Source: Monocercomonoides exilis (lineage: Eukaryota; Preaxostyla; Oxymonadida; Polymastigidae). Taken from it: a stretch of DNA of 64,000 bases. Under the pieces are notes generated by a model that worked only from the letters and a program-made list of their open reading frames with translations, made no database searches and was not told where the DNA came from. Location: NCBI GenBank assembly GCA_001643675.2, contig LSRY02000014.1, positions 1,536,001 to 1,600,000 on the forward strand. Direction: 5' to 3'. Shown here in pieces: positions 44,168 through 55,908 of the stretch; positions within the stretch are counted from its first letter, which is position 1; each line of letters begins with the position of its first letter. The position numbers and the translations under genes were made by a program.

Positions 44168-46031
44168 AAGGTTTTGATGAAAGTTCAGACTATAAATATT
44201 TGAAAAATTAATTCTTTTTTTTTTAAAAACATTTCTTGATAAGAAAAAAACATTCTTTCATAAAAAATATTTCATGTGGGGTCAGCTTTGATCTTTTAAT
44301 TTGAGCCTTTCTTTTCACACCACTCTCTTTTGTTTTTTATATCTAATTTACAAACCGTTGAAATTGAAAAAACAATATTTGTTAAGATATTCTTTTGTCT
44401 TTATTGTTCAAATTGTTAAAAAAAAAGTGAAAATAAAAAAAGATAAAGCAAAAGCCAAGAAAATAAAGATCTTTTTAAAACGTTTAAAAAAAATCGATGT
44501 TGTTGATTTCAATACATAAAGCATTAAAAGGTTAAGCGCATAATCAACTGTGTAAAATAGAGGATGTGCTCTACTGACAATGTGCTGTCTTTGAACAGTA
44601 TTTATCAAAACTTAAGAAAATGAAACAGATAAATAAAAATAAAGAATAATACCGCACAAAAATAGAATGTTTTGAACTTAATGCCTTCGCCACAGAAAGA
44701 ACGAAAAGTTTTTGTTTTTAAGGAAATTTTCAAATCAAATTATGGTTTTTGTCCCATAAAATATATATTTACCAAATTATTTCATTTATATTTCATTTCA
44801 GTGTTTTCAATAATATCTCTTCTTGGAACAATTATTAAACAATTAATAATAAATTCAATGTTACGTTCTGATATTCGAGAATGAGCAAAAATGTTTGATT
44901 TTATTCTTTGCATTATGAATGTTAAAAATTTTTTTATTCTGAACATGAACAGAACATACGCAATAGTGAGATGATCAACAGTCATTCGAAAATAAGATCT
45001 GAAACTTAAAAAAATGAAATGACTTGAAAATTACGAAATAATTATTCGATAAATGAAAATTCCTTGCAATGCAATAATAAAATCAAATTTGCTATTAGTT
45101 CTCTTTGTATCGAATTGAAGCATCTGTAAATCAATCCACATGATAAAAAGAACGAATGGTGTGACTTTTCATTTATTTTTTTTAATAATTGAATGAAAAA
45201 ATACTTTTATTTCAGCTTTTCTTATGATAATAGTTGTATTTTGGTTTGTCTTTCTTCGATATATGTGTGTTCTCTTATTCTCGTTTTTTTATTCTCATTA
45301 TATAGATGGCAAACATTGGTTAACTTATGACCATATGAAACTCTATTCACATTAGATCATGAAATGAATGATTTCTTCTAAAGTTTTTCCATGGATAAAA
45401 CACACAATCATCACTATTGTTTCAAATACGATTAAACCAAAGTGACATTTGCACTATTCTGGGGGAGATAATTATGTGGATATGAGAAAGGCCAACACAT
45501 GAAAAATATTACAAGTATCAGATAAGTTTATTCAATAAAAATCAAATAATAAATTTACTGATTTGCTTTGGAAGTGTTCAAGGATTGTTCTGTATGCAAA
45601 ATAAACTATTCAGTAGCAATCAGATCGGACAATTGTCTCATATACATTACTTTTTTCGTTTCATGAAAAGCAGCTCATATGAATTTCATAATCAACAAAT
45701 ACAGTCATTAAATGAATGAACATTTTCGAAATTGTCTATTATATATTAAGTAACAAAAATGTTCACAACAAATAACTGAATGCGAAATTTGTTGGTTCAC
45801 ATTATAACAATATGGTTTGTTTGTAATTTCAAAATCGTTTTCAATTTCGTTTTTCAAAGTTTTTTTAAGGTGCTTTATGTTTTATTTTTTGTAATTGATT
45901 GTGTTATTTAAAAGCTGTATTATAATAATTATCGATGAAATGAAAACTTTGTGAATTGATTCTAAAAAAATAATTGTTCAATCATTCTATTTTTGTTTAT
46001 AATATTGTGTTGTTCTCAAATTCTTTTCTTT
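44168..46031. other. Noncoding interior of the pogo element
   Basis: About 1.86 kb of AT-rich sequence between the left terminal repeat and the transposase 3' end. Short open frames (e.g. 44301-44519, Lys/Ile-rich) look like chance. No second gene is recognised. Confidence 0.5.
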
Positions 46032-48545
46032 TCATAGTTTTTCGATATCATCATCCTCATCAAAGTCTGGATGCACAACGTACTCTTGTAAATATTTGCT
46101 TGTCATGGTTTTTATTGACCGAGTGGAGTATATCTTTGGTATGAAATGAGTTTTTGTTGTTTCACTAATATCTTCATTTGAATCTTCCGTATTATCCAAA
46201 TTTTCATAATCTTGTTCGCTATCATTTCTTAATCTCTTTTTCTTAATTTTCTCATTTTTTGAATGTGTTCGTGTTTTTTTGAAGTTTGTGACGAAGATAT
46301 GCTGCTGGAGGAAAAATCTGATTCAGAACAGTTGCATTCAGATTGACTTTCTTCTGAACTGCTTGACGATTGTTCAGAAGCATGGACGCTTTTATGTTTC
46401 AATTTGGGAAATAGCTGCACACCCAAAATGTTATCTTCTCCCTCCTGAGAATCTGAAGGTTCAGTCTCTTCTTCTGAGGAATGAACTTCGCAAATTGCTC
46501 TAATCTGTTCTGGAGATTGCTCCATCTTTTCAAGTGAATCTTCCGAAGAAACGTACTTTGGAATTTTCTTTGTTTGCTCTAAATCTGAACAATTGTCACA
46601 TCCGCCAGAATTAATGAATTTTGTTTGTTTTTGTCGTTTTTTTTCATTTGTTAACAATTCCTTTTCTTTCTCATGCAACTCCCAATCTGTCAGAAACTCA
46701 GGGTCTGTGATACATTTGCCAGAAATGGACCAACGGCTTGTGTTTCTTGCAGGCTTCACTCCGGAGGAAGAGAATCAAGAGTTTGATCCACAACATGTGC
46801 AATTGAGGATGAGGTGATGCCAGCCTCGAAAAAGCCATGTCTGATTGTTTTCGGTGCCAAAGCGTAATAAACACAATCTGCGATTGCTCTTACGAAAGGC
46901 ATGAATTCATTTTTCATTTTTTTTAATTGAAGGCTCATTTTTAACTTTTTTAAGTTGGCTTTTTAGTACTGCGTTTGGTCCGAGGTCCAAGGGTTGCAAA
47001 ATGTGCGACGTATGTGCAGGAATAACAACCACATCCACATTTTCAGATGCAAATTGCAACCACAGTTGAAGATTCTGCCTTGATGAATGACCGTCCAAGA
47101 TGATAAGAGCAGGTGGAATGGGTTCGTTCTCCTCATCGCAGTTTGTCTTATCACTTTTATTGCTATTAAACTCTTTTTGTTGAATCCTTTCCGTTTCAGC
47201 TTCTTCTTTTAACCACCAATTGATTTCGTCGCAATTATCTTCATTTATCAATAAGCGAGAAGAACAAGAAGCGTCTTCCTCGAAAGAAGAAACAAAACCA
47301 ACACAAGAATTATAAGTTTGATCATCAACATCCGTTTGTTGTTCAGCAGAAGGCAAAGTGTGTTGCATATGAGAGTTTAAGTTGTCTGAAGAAACTTGTT
47401 GAAATTGAAGCGATACTCTTTGAGAAGAAATTTCACTGTTTGCTGCTTTTGAATTCACTAATTCTGAAATTGGATCTCCATCATCAGAAGAGACGCTTGC
47501 TGTTTTCGCTGTTTCTGAGATGTGTGAATCTGTAAAGAATTCGCGATCATCTGAATGTCTGTTAACACGTGAAGTGATTTGCGCTGATTCTGAAATTGCA
47601 TTTTCTTCATTTTGAATCTCTTCATGGCTTTGCATTTTCATTATTGATTGAAATGATAAACTGCTCTCTGTTTTTCCTTTTTTGATTTTCTTTTTCATCT
47701 TTTCTTGAAAATATCGTTTTATTCGAATCACATTTTGTCGTTGCTTTTGAATATTTGGCAGCACATTTTTCATCATTATTTCTTCAAATAAATTTTTTGT
47801 CATCCATCCTTTATTTGACGTGTGCAATATAAAATTTTCATCACTCCACTGTTCTTTTATTTCTTTTTCAAATTTGTTGGGTAATAGAAGATGTGAAGGA
47901 AGATGGCATCCATCTGCCCTTACAATAAAAAGAAGAGTCAAATGATGAAGCGGAGGAATTTTCAAAGAAGGAACGAATTTGCATTTGCTCGAGACAACCC
48001 TTTTATTTTCTCTTTTGTCAGAAGATTGGCAACTTGTTTCATCCAATTGAAAGATCAATGAAGGATGATATTTTTTCTGTTTCATCAAGTTACGCAAGCG
48101 CGATAAAAAAGACAAAACATTACTTTTCAATGAGGCCCTTATACGTGCATGATCAAGCTTAATTGGATGTATTGTTCTAAGTTGTTTGTGTCTAGAAAGA
48201 AAACCATATACCCAACGCATGCTGGGCATTTCGATATAAACAGCAGATTTTTCAGAACGTTGTTTTCTAATTCTCCAAGCCTAAGTTTTTATAAATTAGC
48301 TGGAAAGAATAAAGAAATCAAACTATTCTCGGGATGTCTTTCAATGTTGGTTGAGTCGAAACATCATCCCAATTCAAAAGGATTTCTTCTAGCCTATCTT
48401 CTTCTTCCTCCGACAAATATCTTGGCCTGCCGTTTTTCCCTGCAATTTCTCCTTTTGAAATCATTCGAAGTGCCCTTTGTTGACAATAATAGCTATTTCG
48501 TTCAGATTTATTGATGACAATTTTTTCTTTTTTCATATCATCCAT
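46032..48545 (-). pseudogene. Pogo/Tigger transposase (DDE_1), nearly full length, three frame breaks
   Basis: ATG at 48545. A 43-nt intron (48281-48323, donor GTTTGA, acceptor CTTAG) joins in phase 0 and links the N-terminal helix-turn-helix part (GRPRYLSEEEEDRLEEIL) to the CENP-B-like DNA-binding part (SMRWVYGFLSRHKQL). The catalytic residues are present: FQLDETSCQ near 48040, IILDGHSSRQN near 47095, and HILQPLDLG near 46990, with 35 residues between the second and third Asp. A roughly 200-residue Ser/Glu/Asn-rich insertion separates the first two Asp (about 47120-47730). The frame then breaks at an A-run near 46930, near 46760, and near 46240, after which an acidic C-terminus ends with TGA at 46032. 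The breaks may be sequencing errors, but as read the gene is defective. Confidence 0.85.
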
Positions 48546-48731
48546 TTATGAAAGTTGAATAATGTTCCAAAATATTGTTTTTCGATAAATATTATTTAAT
48601 GATATGGGAAAAACAACCATAACAGAATTAAAAAATATAAAAAAAACTATTTTAAAATCTATATTCAATTGTTAATAACTTTTGATATGAAATATTTGTT
48701 TTAAAGAAACTTTCCTTTCATTTGAACTGAA

Positions 48732-48774
48732 TTGTGCGGGTTTGTGCAAATGTGCGGGTTTATGCGCACACCAT
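48732..48774 (-). repeat. Pogo element right terminal inverted repeat
   Basis: Reverse complement of the left terminal repeat, with the same doubled AAACCCGCACA core. Confidence 0.85.
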
Positions 48775-48776
48775 TA

Positions 48777-49310
48777 TACAACATCCGAAAACGTTGAAAA
48801 CTTAATATTGTTTTTTTCATATATGCAATAATTATACCCCATTTCACCAAATCCAACAATATTTTCCAAGAGAAAAAAAACTTAAATGAAAACGTTTGTT
48901 AACAATAAGGACTCTGTGGATTTTTTTTTTTTTTTTTTGATTTTTGAAGGATTGTTATTTATCGAAATTTTTATTATGTATTTTTATTTTTTTTTAAATA
49001 AATGCGCAAAAAATTTTTCTATTTATAAAAAAATATGTTGCTGATCCTTTTGAAATCAAACTTTCTTTAAAGTTTTGAGCTAAATTTTTATGTCAATTGG
49101 ATTTTGTTTAAAATGTATTTCATGCAAAACACAATTATATATTGGATGTAATAACCGTTTGAGTTCATTTTTTCAAAAAAATCTCATTAAGATAAAAATT
49201 ATGATCAAAACTCAATTGAAAGAATGATTTCAAAAAAAAGAAAAAATAAAAATTAAAATAATTAAATAAATGAAAAAAAAATTAGCCAAATATTTTTATT
49301 CTTTTATAAA
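48777..49310. other. AT-rich spacer between transposons
   Basis: No open frame of note. Contains an 18-nt T run at about 48921. Nothing else is seen. Confidence 0.5.
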
Positions 49311-50324
49311 AAGGGTCAACTTTTTAATGGGACTTTTTTCTTTATTGGTACTTTTTTTGTTTTTGCATGTTAATCATTCAAAAAAGGTAGACGGACCTCA
49401 ACACTCGGATGAGTGTGCTTATTAAACAAACACATTAAATTACCGGTTTGTTTTTTAAATTTTGTTTATTTTTCGTAGAGATACAGCAATTTTTTTAATT
49501 TATTTTGAAGTGACTTTTTTCAGTCGAAGAAGCATTTCCCAAAATATTGAAATCCATTTTTGAAAACTACTAGCGTTATCCTTTTTATATTCAAAATCTT
49601 AAGTTTAACAACTTGTTTTTTCTTTATTTTTTCACATTTCATTTTTTTATCAACATGCGAACACAAATTTGAAAATTTCTTTGTTATTTAAATGAAGAGT
49701 TAAAAATAAAAATATGATATGAAAAATGCACACTCTTATGAAGAAGTGTGAAAAATGTTGAACATAATTATTTTCTATTTGCATCAAACAGGTGAACGGT
49801 CACAACATTGAATGATCTGAGATCAAACTTATTCCATTTTAATGAGTTTGATGAAAATAGAAAATATTTATGTTCAACATTTTTCACACTTCTTCATAAG
49901 AGTGTGCATTTTTCATATCATATTTTTATTTTTAACTCTTCATTTAAATAACAAAGAAATTTTCAAATTTGTGTTCGCATGTTGATAAAAAAATGAAATG
50001 TGAAAAAATAAAGAAAAAACAAGTTGTTAAACTTAAGATTTTGAATATAAAAAGGATAACGCTAGTAGTTTTCAAAAATGGATTTCAATATTTTGGGAAA
50101 TGCTTCTTCGACTGAAAAAAGTCACTTCAAAATAAATTAAAAAAATTGCTGTATCTCTACGAAAAATAAACAAAATTTAAAAAACAAACCGGTAATTTAA
50201 TGTGTTTGTTTAATAAGCACCCTCATCCGAGTGTTGAGGTCCGTCTACCTTTTTTGAATGATTAACATGCAAAAACAAAAAAAGTACCAATAAAGAAAAA
50301 AGTCCCATGAAAAAGTTGACCCTT
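49311..50324. mobile_element. 1.0-kb foldback (giant palindrome) element
   Basis: Two arms of about 480 bp (49311-49790 and 49846-50324) are near-perfect inverted copies around a 55-nt loop (49791-49845). Outer ends read AAGGGTCAAC and GTTGACCCTT. I followed the match along the arms (for example GTAGACGGACCTCAACACTCGG near 49385 and its complement near 50240) and saw only isolated substitutions. There is no coding capacity. The structure matches a foldback or long-TIR MITE. A flanking target duplication could not be fixed with confidence. Confidence 0.85.
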
Positions 50325-51623
50325 ATTCTCATTCGAAATTTATTATTCAAAATCGAAATTTCTTAATTCTTATTTGAAAAAGAATAATTCAATTTGGAAA
50401 AAATAATTGAAAGAATATTCATCATTTTATATTGAAAATAAGTTTCAGGAAATATTGAAACATTATTCAATAAATAACAAACAATAATTCAAGGATTTCA
50501 CTTTGAAATAAAAATACTATTTCCTCTTGCTGAATTTTTATTGTGATAAATAATTATAACTCCTTTGAAAAATAGAAAAAATAACATAGAGTTTTTTTCA
50601 AATAATCAAATATGCAATAGTCATTATTATTATTAATTATTTTTTGTCTGTTGAATTTCCGAAGGTTTTTCATAAATATAGAAATAATTTTCAACAAAAT
50701 GTTGAATGCATGACAATTATTACATAAGCCACAGTTGTGAATAAATGAATTGCAATGATTTTCTAAAACACAGTTATCACTATTCTGTGTTCATCTAAGA
50801 ACATCCAATATTGACTTGCAAACTGAAATTTGAAACAGAAAAAATGAGATGAAAAATTAGCACAAAAATGGAAAGAGATTATTTAACAAATTTCATTTAT
50901 TGAATTAGTCATGATAATTTTCAATGAGATCCAAAATATGAACCAATCACTTTTGTGAAAATCAGACTAACCAAATATTTGAAAAATGAATACACATTAA
51001 TTTGTTTTTGCCTTTTCAAATAACTGAAATTTGTAGAATCAAATCAATGAATTTTTACAATAAATGTGTGATTATTTTTGAATGAATGTTTTTTCATTCA
51101 ATATTTTCGGTTTGAAAATTACTATTGAATATCAACAAAAAAACGATGAGAAATTGAAAGGCTCATTAAATTCATCATCATAATGATTAGAGCAAAAACA
51201 ATTGTTTTTTTAATGCAGATGGCTGTTTTTTCTTTTTTCTTTTTTTTCTTTTTTTCTTTTCTTTTTTTTTTTTTGAAAACTTCCTTCTGTTTTATTTTCT
51301 TATAAAACAATAATTTCATTTTATCATATATTTTCTGTTTCCTCGTATTAACTTCACGAAAATGAAAAAATGCATAAACAATGTTAATATTACAATTTTG
51401 GTGAAGTTTGATACAAGTGAACAGAAAAATAATGAAATTAAAACATTTTTAATTATAATTCGAAAATTAAGCAAAAGGAATGTTTCAAAAAAAAAACCAG
51501 CCAGATGTTATAATTCAAAAATTTGAATGAAAAATTTTTGTTTGCAAAGACAAAAAACTTTTGAAAAATCAACAAACCGAAAAAAGTTATGATTTCGAAA
51601 ATAAAAACACACTTGTTTTCGTG
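50325..51623. other. AT-rich intergenic region, no gene
   Basis: Many short AT-rich frames, a T-rich segment near 51230-51275 with runs of T broken by C, and no recognisable coding or repeat structure. Confidence 0.5.
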
Positions 51624-51718
51624 ATTCGCAATTGAGCGAATCAACAAACGCAAGGAGTAGGTTTGCTCCTCAATTATGAGTATTAATATAATTTATGGGT
51701 GGTTTAGATCAAACTTCG
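51624..51718 (+). repeat. DIRS left terminal region (outer edge plus inverted terminal repeat)
   Basis: 51624-51674 is the outer edge, complementary to 56425-56475. 51675-51718 is inverted relative to 57089-57134. Confidence 0.85.
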
Positions 51719-51760
51719 CAAATAATTTAACTTCTTTTCATTCCATTGTCCGCAGGTAGA

Positions 51761-52495
51761 ATGACTCAAGATACTGTTAGAGCGCCAAATAGCGACGGCG
51801 AGGACAGAGGATTTGATCTTATTCACAGGCTTTTAAGGGTTGAAAACATGATCGAAGAAATCACCAGAAGCCAACCATGGCCAATGCAGTCCGAAGCTAC
51901 GGGGATGCTGCCAATGAGAAAGGTGAAGAGGGAACGAGCAAGGAGAAGAAGCAGATCGAGATCGAGCGAGTTGGAGTCGGATGCAGAATTTGGTGATCTG
52001 ATCGCGAGAGGGAAACAGGGAAAGCGTGAAAGATTACGTCGTACATATAGTCGAGCGAAGATACGGGAAGATGAAGAAGATAGCGGCTGGGATTCGGAGG
52101 GGCAAGATGTACTGGACGAGAAAGAAGAAACAGAAGACTTCACTAGAATTTTTCCAAGGGAGTGGCTGACTCCCCGGAGACAAGCGAGCGAGCTGAGTAA
52201 GTTCATTGAATTCTGTAAAGCCGGCTCGATAAGGATGAGCGATTACATACTGAATACATTTATTTCAGAGAGTGAGAAGGAGTTTTTTACAGGACACACA
52301 GACACAAGCTGGAACGCGCTAGCTAGGACAGTTATTACAACAAAAGGGAGAAGAGACTCACCAGAAGCGATCCGAGCAATCGAACTCCTCCAGCCTGCTC
52401 TTGAATCGGGCTTTGAAGCAGCAAAAGCAATTGCATCACGAACAGTGATGGAACTGGAGAAGGTGCACCTCATGGAAGAGGAGAAGGAACGATAG
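51761..52495 (+). CDS. DIRS Gag-like protein
   Basis: First ATG at 51761 (the frame opens with a TTG at 51746), TAG at 52493. About 244 residues: a basic Arg/Ser-rich segment (RERARRRSRSRSSELESD), an acidic stretch, then a helical C-terminal half (FPREWLTPRRQASELSKFIE, SDYILNTFISESEKEF). The position before reverse transcriptase and the basic character suggest a nucleocapsid-type role. The same frame continues past the TAG with only one more stop (TAG at 52637) until 53125, so the frame may be artificially cut. Confidence 0.65.
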   Translation: MTQDTVRAPNSDGEDRGFDLIHRLLRVENMIEEITRSQPWPMQSEATGMLPMRKVKRERARRRSRSRSSELESDAEFGDLIARGKQGKRERLRRTYSRAKIREDEEDSGWDSEGQDVLDEKEETEDFTRIFPREWLTPRRQASELSKFIEFCKAGSIRMSDYILNTFISESEKEFFTGHTDTSWNALARTVITTKGRRDSPEAIRAIELLQPALESGFEAAKAIASRTVMELEKVHLMEEEKER

Positions 52496-52648
52496 AGAGG
52501 AGAGAGAGTTGAGAGAGAAGAGAGAGCCGCGCTTTGCCGCGAGACCGAGAGAGGAAAGAGAGAAGCAAATTACAACGAAATGAATATACGACGAGAAACC
52601 GTAGCTCCGGGCGAGAAGCTATCAGAGACGGAAAGGTAGAAACAACAT

Positions 52649-54590
52649 GTGAATATTAGAAAGACTCTGAGCTCGTTAGACCAAAGGAAGGAGAGAGAAC
52701 GAGAAACCACAGGGGATTCTGCGAGAGAGATTTCGATAGAAGATGTGCGACACGAGACAACGAGAACAGAAGGAGACTCCGCATATCCCCGACTGACGGG
52801 ACAGAAGAGCGAGAGGGAGAACGGGAAGATAGTTTGGAGAAGTTCTGGGACTGTCATCGAGTCCCCAATTGGGAGCGCCCTGGAGGTGCACTTGAAGACA
52901 GCTATTGCTGACATTTTCGAAGGAGAAGGGAATACACAGATGCAGCCTGGCCACAAGACGCTAGGAGTGAAGAGGAGTACAGCGAGTGGACCACCGAAGG
53001 AGCCACTTCCCGGGAGACTGGTGAACAGGCTGAGCGAGTGGAAGAAGATTGGGGGAGACAAACTAGTGAGCCGTGGTATAGGAGCTCGATGGAAAAGTCC
53101 CCAATCCCCAATCTCACTCGAGTAGAGAAAACACAGGCAAGAGTTTCGGGGGAAGACGGAAATTACGAACATAATACTTATCCCCCTTGGAGGAGAAATT
53201 GAAGGACGGAGTGGTGAAGCCCATTCAGGAGTCGGAGGTGAAGTGGTTCAACCCGACATTCATGGTGATAAAGAAGAACGGAAAGTGGAGAAAGATCCTG
53301 GATTGCAGAGCTCTAAACGAGGCAGTGCAGGGAAAACACTTCAAGATGGATTCCCAGGAGACAGTCATGGAACTTCTGGAGAAGAACGACTGGATGACAA
53401 CTCTGGATATATCGAGTGCATACCAGCATGAAAACGTGCACGAGCAATTCAGTCCCTATTTGTGTTTCAGCTTTCAAAATCAATGTTACACTTACGTGGG
53501 GATGCCATTTGGAGCGAAAGACGCGCCCAGAGTATTCGCGAAGATAATGATACAGGCAGCGTCATATATCAGAGAAAAGTGGAGAGTGAAGCTAGTGATA
53601 TACCTGGACGACATTCTCCTCATGCACTCAGACAGGGATGCATTGAGATCGATCTCACAGGAGATAGCCCAGTTCCTGAGGAATCTGGGCTGGATTCTGT
53701 CGGAGGAAAAACTGAAGTTGGAACCCGCAAGGAGTGGGGAGTTTCTGGGATGGTTGTGGAACTCAGAGAAGATGGAAGAAACGCTCCAAGAGAGGAAGGG
53801 AGTGCTGCTCCTGGGGGATGTTCGAACCTGGATTGGATATGCAAAGAAAAGGAGGAGACAAAGAACCAGGGATTAAGCAGTACTCCTCGGGAGGTTGAAT
53901 TCTGTGAGGTTGCAACACCAACCAGCAAGCTTGTGGATGACGTGCATGCAATATGCGATGAGCCAGGCAATAGCCTTCGGGTTCTGGAATGGAACGGAAA
54001 TAACCAACCAAATGATGTTGGGAGAATTAACATATTGGAGGAAAACACTTCTCGAGAACAGACCGAGGTGTCTGAGGAGAAGAAACAGACCAGCAGAACT
54101 AACTATTGACGCTTCAGAGCTGGGATGGGGTGCAGTGTTAACAATACCAACAAAGAGCAGGGAAGAGAAGACATACGTCCACGGAAGTTGGACCCTCCAG
54201 GAGAGCACACTTGCAATCAACGAGAAGGAGTCCAGAGCAGTGTTAAGGACACTGGAGAGAAAGGGAGAGTGGCTGCAGCAACAGAAGATAGATCATATTT
54301 GTCTGAAGACATGCAACATGTCTACGAGGTGGACGATTCACAAGAAAAGGGGAGCACTATCGCTCATCCCAACACTGAGAGCATTAGAGAAGAAAATGAA
54401 CAGCCTGGACATCATAATACAAACGGAACACATCCCTGGAGAACAGAAGATGGAAGCAGACGCACTAAGCCGGATGGCGAGAAAGCCGGACGATGCACTG
54501 AAGGGGAAGAAGGTCACAGAGATATTGCAAATAGTCGCACCGAGAACACTAGATTCAATTTCAGAACCGATTGCGCAGGTGCCCTGCTGA
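52649..54590 (+). pseudogene. DIRS reverse transcriptase / RNase H, broken frame
   Basis: The N-terminal part (VNRLSEWKKIGGDKLVSRGI) is read in the Gag frame to 53125, where a TAG occurs. The RT core follows from 53187 in another frame, joined by an apparent +1 shift at a run of five C near 53178. Core motifs: VKWFNPTFMVIKKNGKWRKI, DCRALNEAV, TTLDISSAYQ, YVGMPFGAKDAPRVFAKIM and the catalytic VIYLDDILL. A single in-frame TAA (53874) precedes GRLNSVRLQHQPASLW. RNase H follows with AELTIDASELGWGAVL, EKESRAVLR and IPGEQKMEADALSRM. The Asp expected in the 'tDN' motif is Cys (KTCNMST). The frame ends with TGA at 54588. Confidence 0.88.
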
Positions 54591-54615
54591 AGTACTTGGA
54601 GACTATCCTCCATGA

Positions 54616-55908
54616 GAAGGAAGAGAGAGAGAGAAAAACGCAAGGGAAAGAGGTTGTGCTTGTCCACTCGTTCCTGAGAAATATTGGACGGACACTGATA
54701 GAGAAGATGAACGAAGCTCGGAGAAACCTGAAGATTCTGATTCTGCCAGCCTGGCTGGGGCAGACATGGATCCTGCTTCTGCAGCCTGGGCATTCGATAA
54801 AGACCCTGGGGACCTTTCAGGATTGCATGATACCGGGAGCGAAGATGAGAAGGGAAGGCTGGAAACAACCCCCAGGAGAGGTGATATCCGTCACACTGGA
54901 GAAGAGAATATACAAGGAAGGGACCTCTTCCTCAAATGTGGAGAATACGTTGGAGAAAGAGATATAGCAGCAGCAATACTGAAAAATCAAAAGAGTGAAA
55001 GGGATACGTGGAGAGCGCTGCGAAGATTCAAACAATTCCTTGATAGGGAGAGCATGGATGACACTGACCCCCTTACAACCATCGATGCAAAATGGATTAT
55101 GGCAGAGTTCACCGAAACACTCTCGAATACGAACCTCTCAAGCGGAGTGATTCATCAGACAGTATGGAAAAAACTGGATTCCATTAACCTTTTTTGGCAG
55201 ATCAAGATTGATCGAAAGGACATAGAAATATTTCAAAAGACTTATGTGGAAGAGAAGCCAAGAAGGGGCAAGCGATATAAGTTGATGTGGGACTTGACAA
55301 TCATTACAAAATGGGCTGAAATCACCTACGACGTAAAAGATACACGAACACTCCAGAGGAGAGCCCTCATCCTCACCATGATTTTTGGTGCTTTAAGGCC
55401 AGCAGAGCTGGAAAGAATGAGAAGGGAGACAACGATATTAAAAGATTATATTGTTCAGACACAAGCACAAACCAAAACATCTGAAGGGGAGACTATAAAA
55501 GTCGTTAAAAATTATTATTATTCCCCACGTATCCATGAAGTTTTCTCACTCAAACCATGGATGGATAATTGAAGGGCAACTTTTAAAGATGAACATGTGT
55601 GGTTTGCCATAGAAATGAGCAGGCCTGCTAATTTACAGAGAATTGAGGAAGAACAAACGGCTATTTTAAGAGAAAACAAAATTCCCGAAACTTTCACCGC
55701 GTACTCTATAAGACACGCCGTGATTTCACACTTAGAAAGACAACAAGATGCAGATTTGAAAGCAATCAATGCGTACGCGAGATGGGCGCCAGGTTCTAGA
55801 GTAGCCCAAGAATATTATACCGTGTTGCTGGTACAAGACACAAATTGGATCCTGAAGACAATCGGTAAATCAGTACTCCAGAGGGGAGAAGATTATCAGA
55901 CAGATTAG
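54616..55908 (+). pseudogene. DIRS tyrosine recombinase, one in-frame stop
   Basis: Open from 54616, first ATG 54766. Box I Arg is in FGALRPAELERMRR. The frame meets TGA at 55570, then resumes unchanged and carries ETFTAYSIRHAVISHLERQ (the H/Y-x-x-R box, first His replaced by Tyr) and ARWAPGSRVAQEYYTVLL with the candidate nucleophile Tyr. A TAG at 55906 follows. It is expected to catalyse integration of the circular DNA copy. The product as read is split between the box I Arg and the C-terminal catalytic boxes, so it would be inactive. Confidence 0.88.

Larger units (their letters stand above)
44127..48774 (-). mobile_element. Pogo/Tigger-type DNA transposon (4.65 kb) with TA target duplication
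   Basis: Terminal inverted repeats of about 42 bp begin at 44127 (RTGRTGTG... AACCCGCACATTTGCATAAACCCGCACA) and end at 48774. Aligned to each other they differ at a few positions plus a 2-nt indel. A TA lies directly outside each end (44125-44126 and 48775-48776), as in Tc1/mariner-pogo insertions. The transposase reads on the minus strand. The left 1.9 kb of the interior has no gene that I can see. Confidence 0.88.

Noticed and set aside
54125-54967. 280-codon open frame overlapping the DIRS RNase H and recombinase
   Set aside because: The RNase H and recombinase motifs are in the other frames. The T-poor sequence leaves long chance frames, which is also a caution for the UAR hypothesis.
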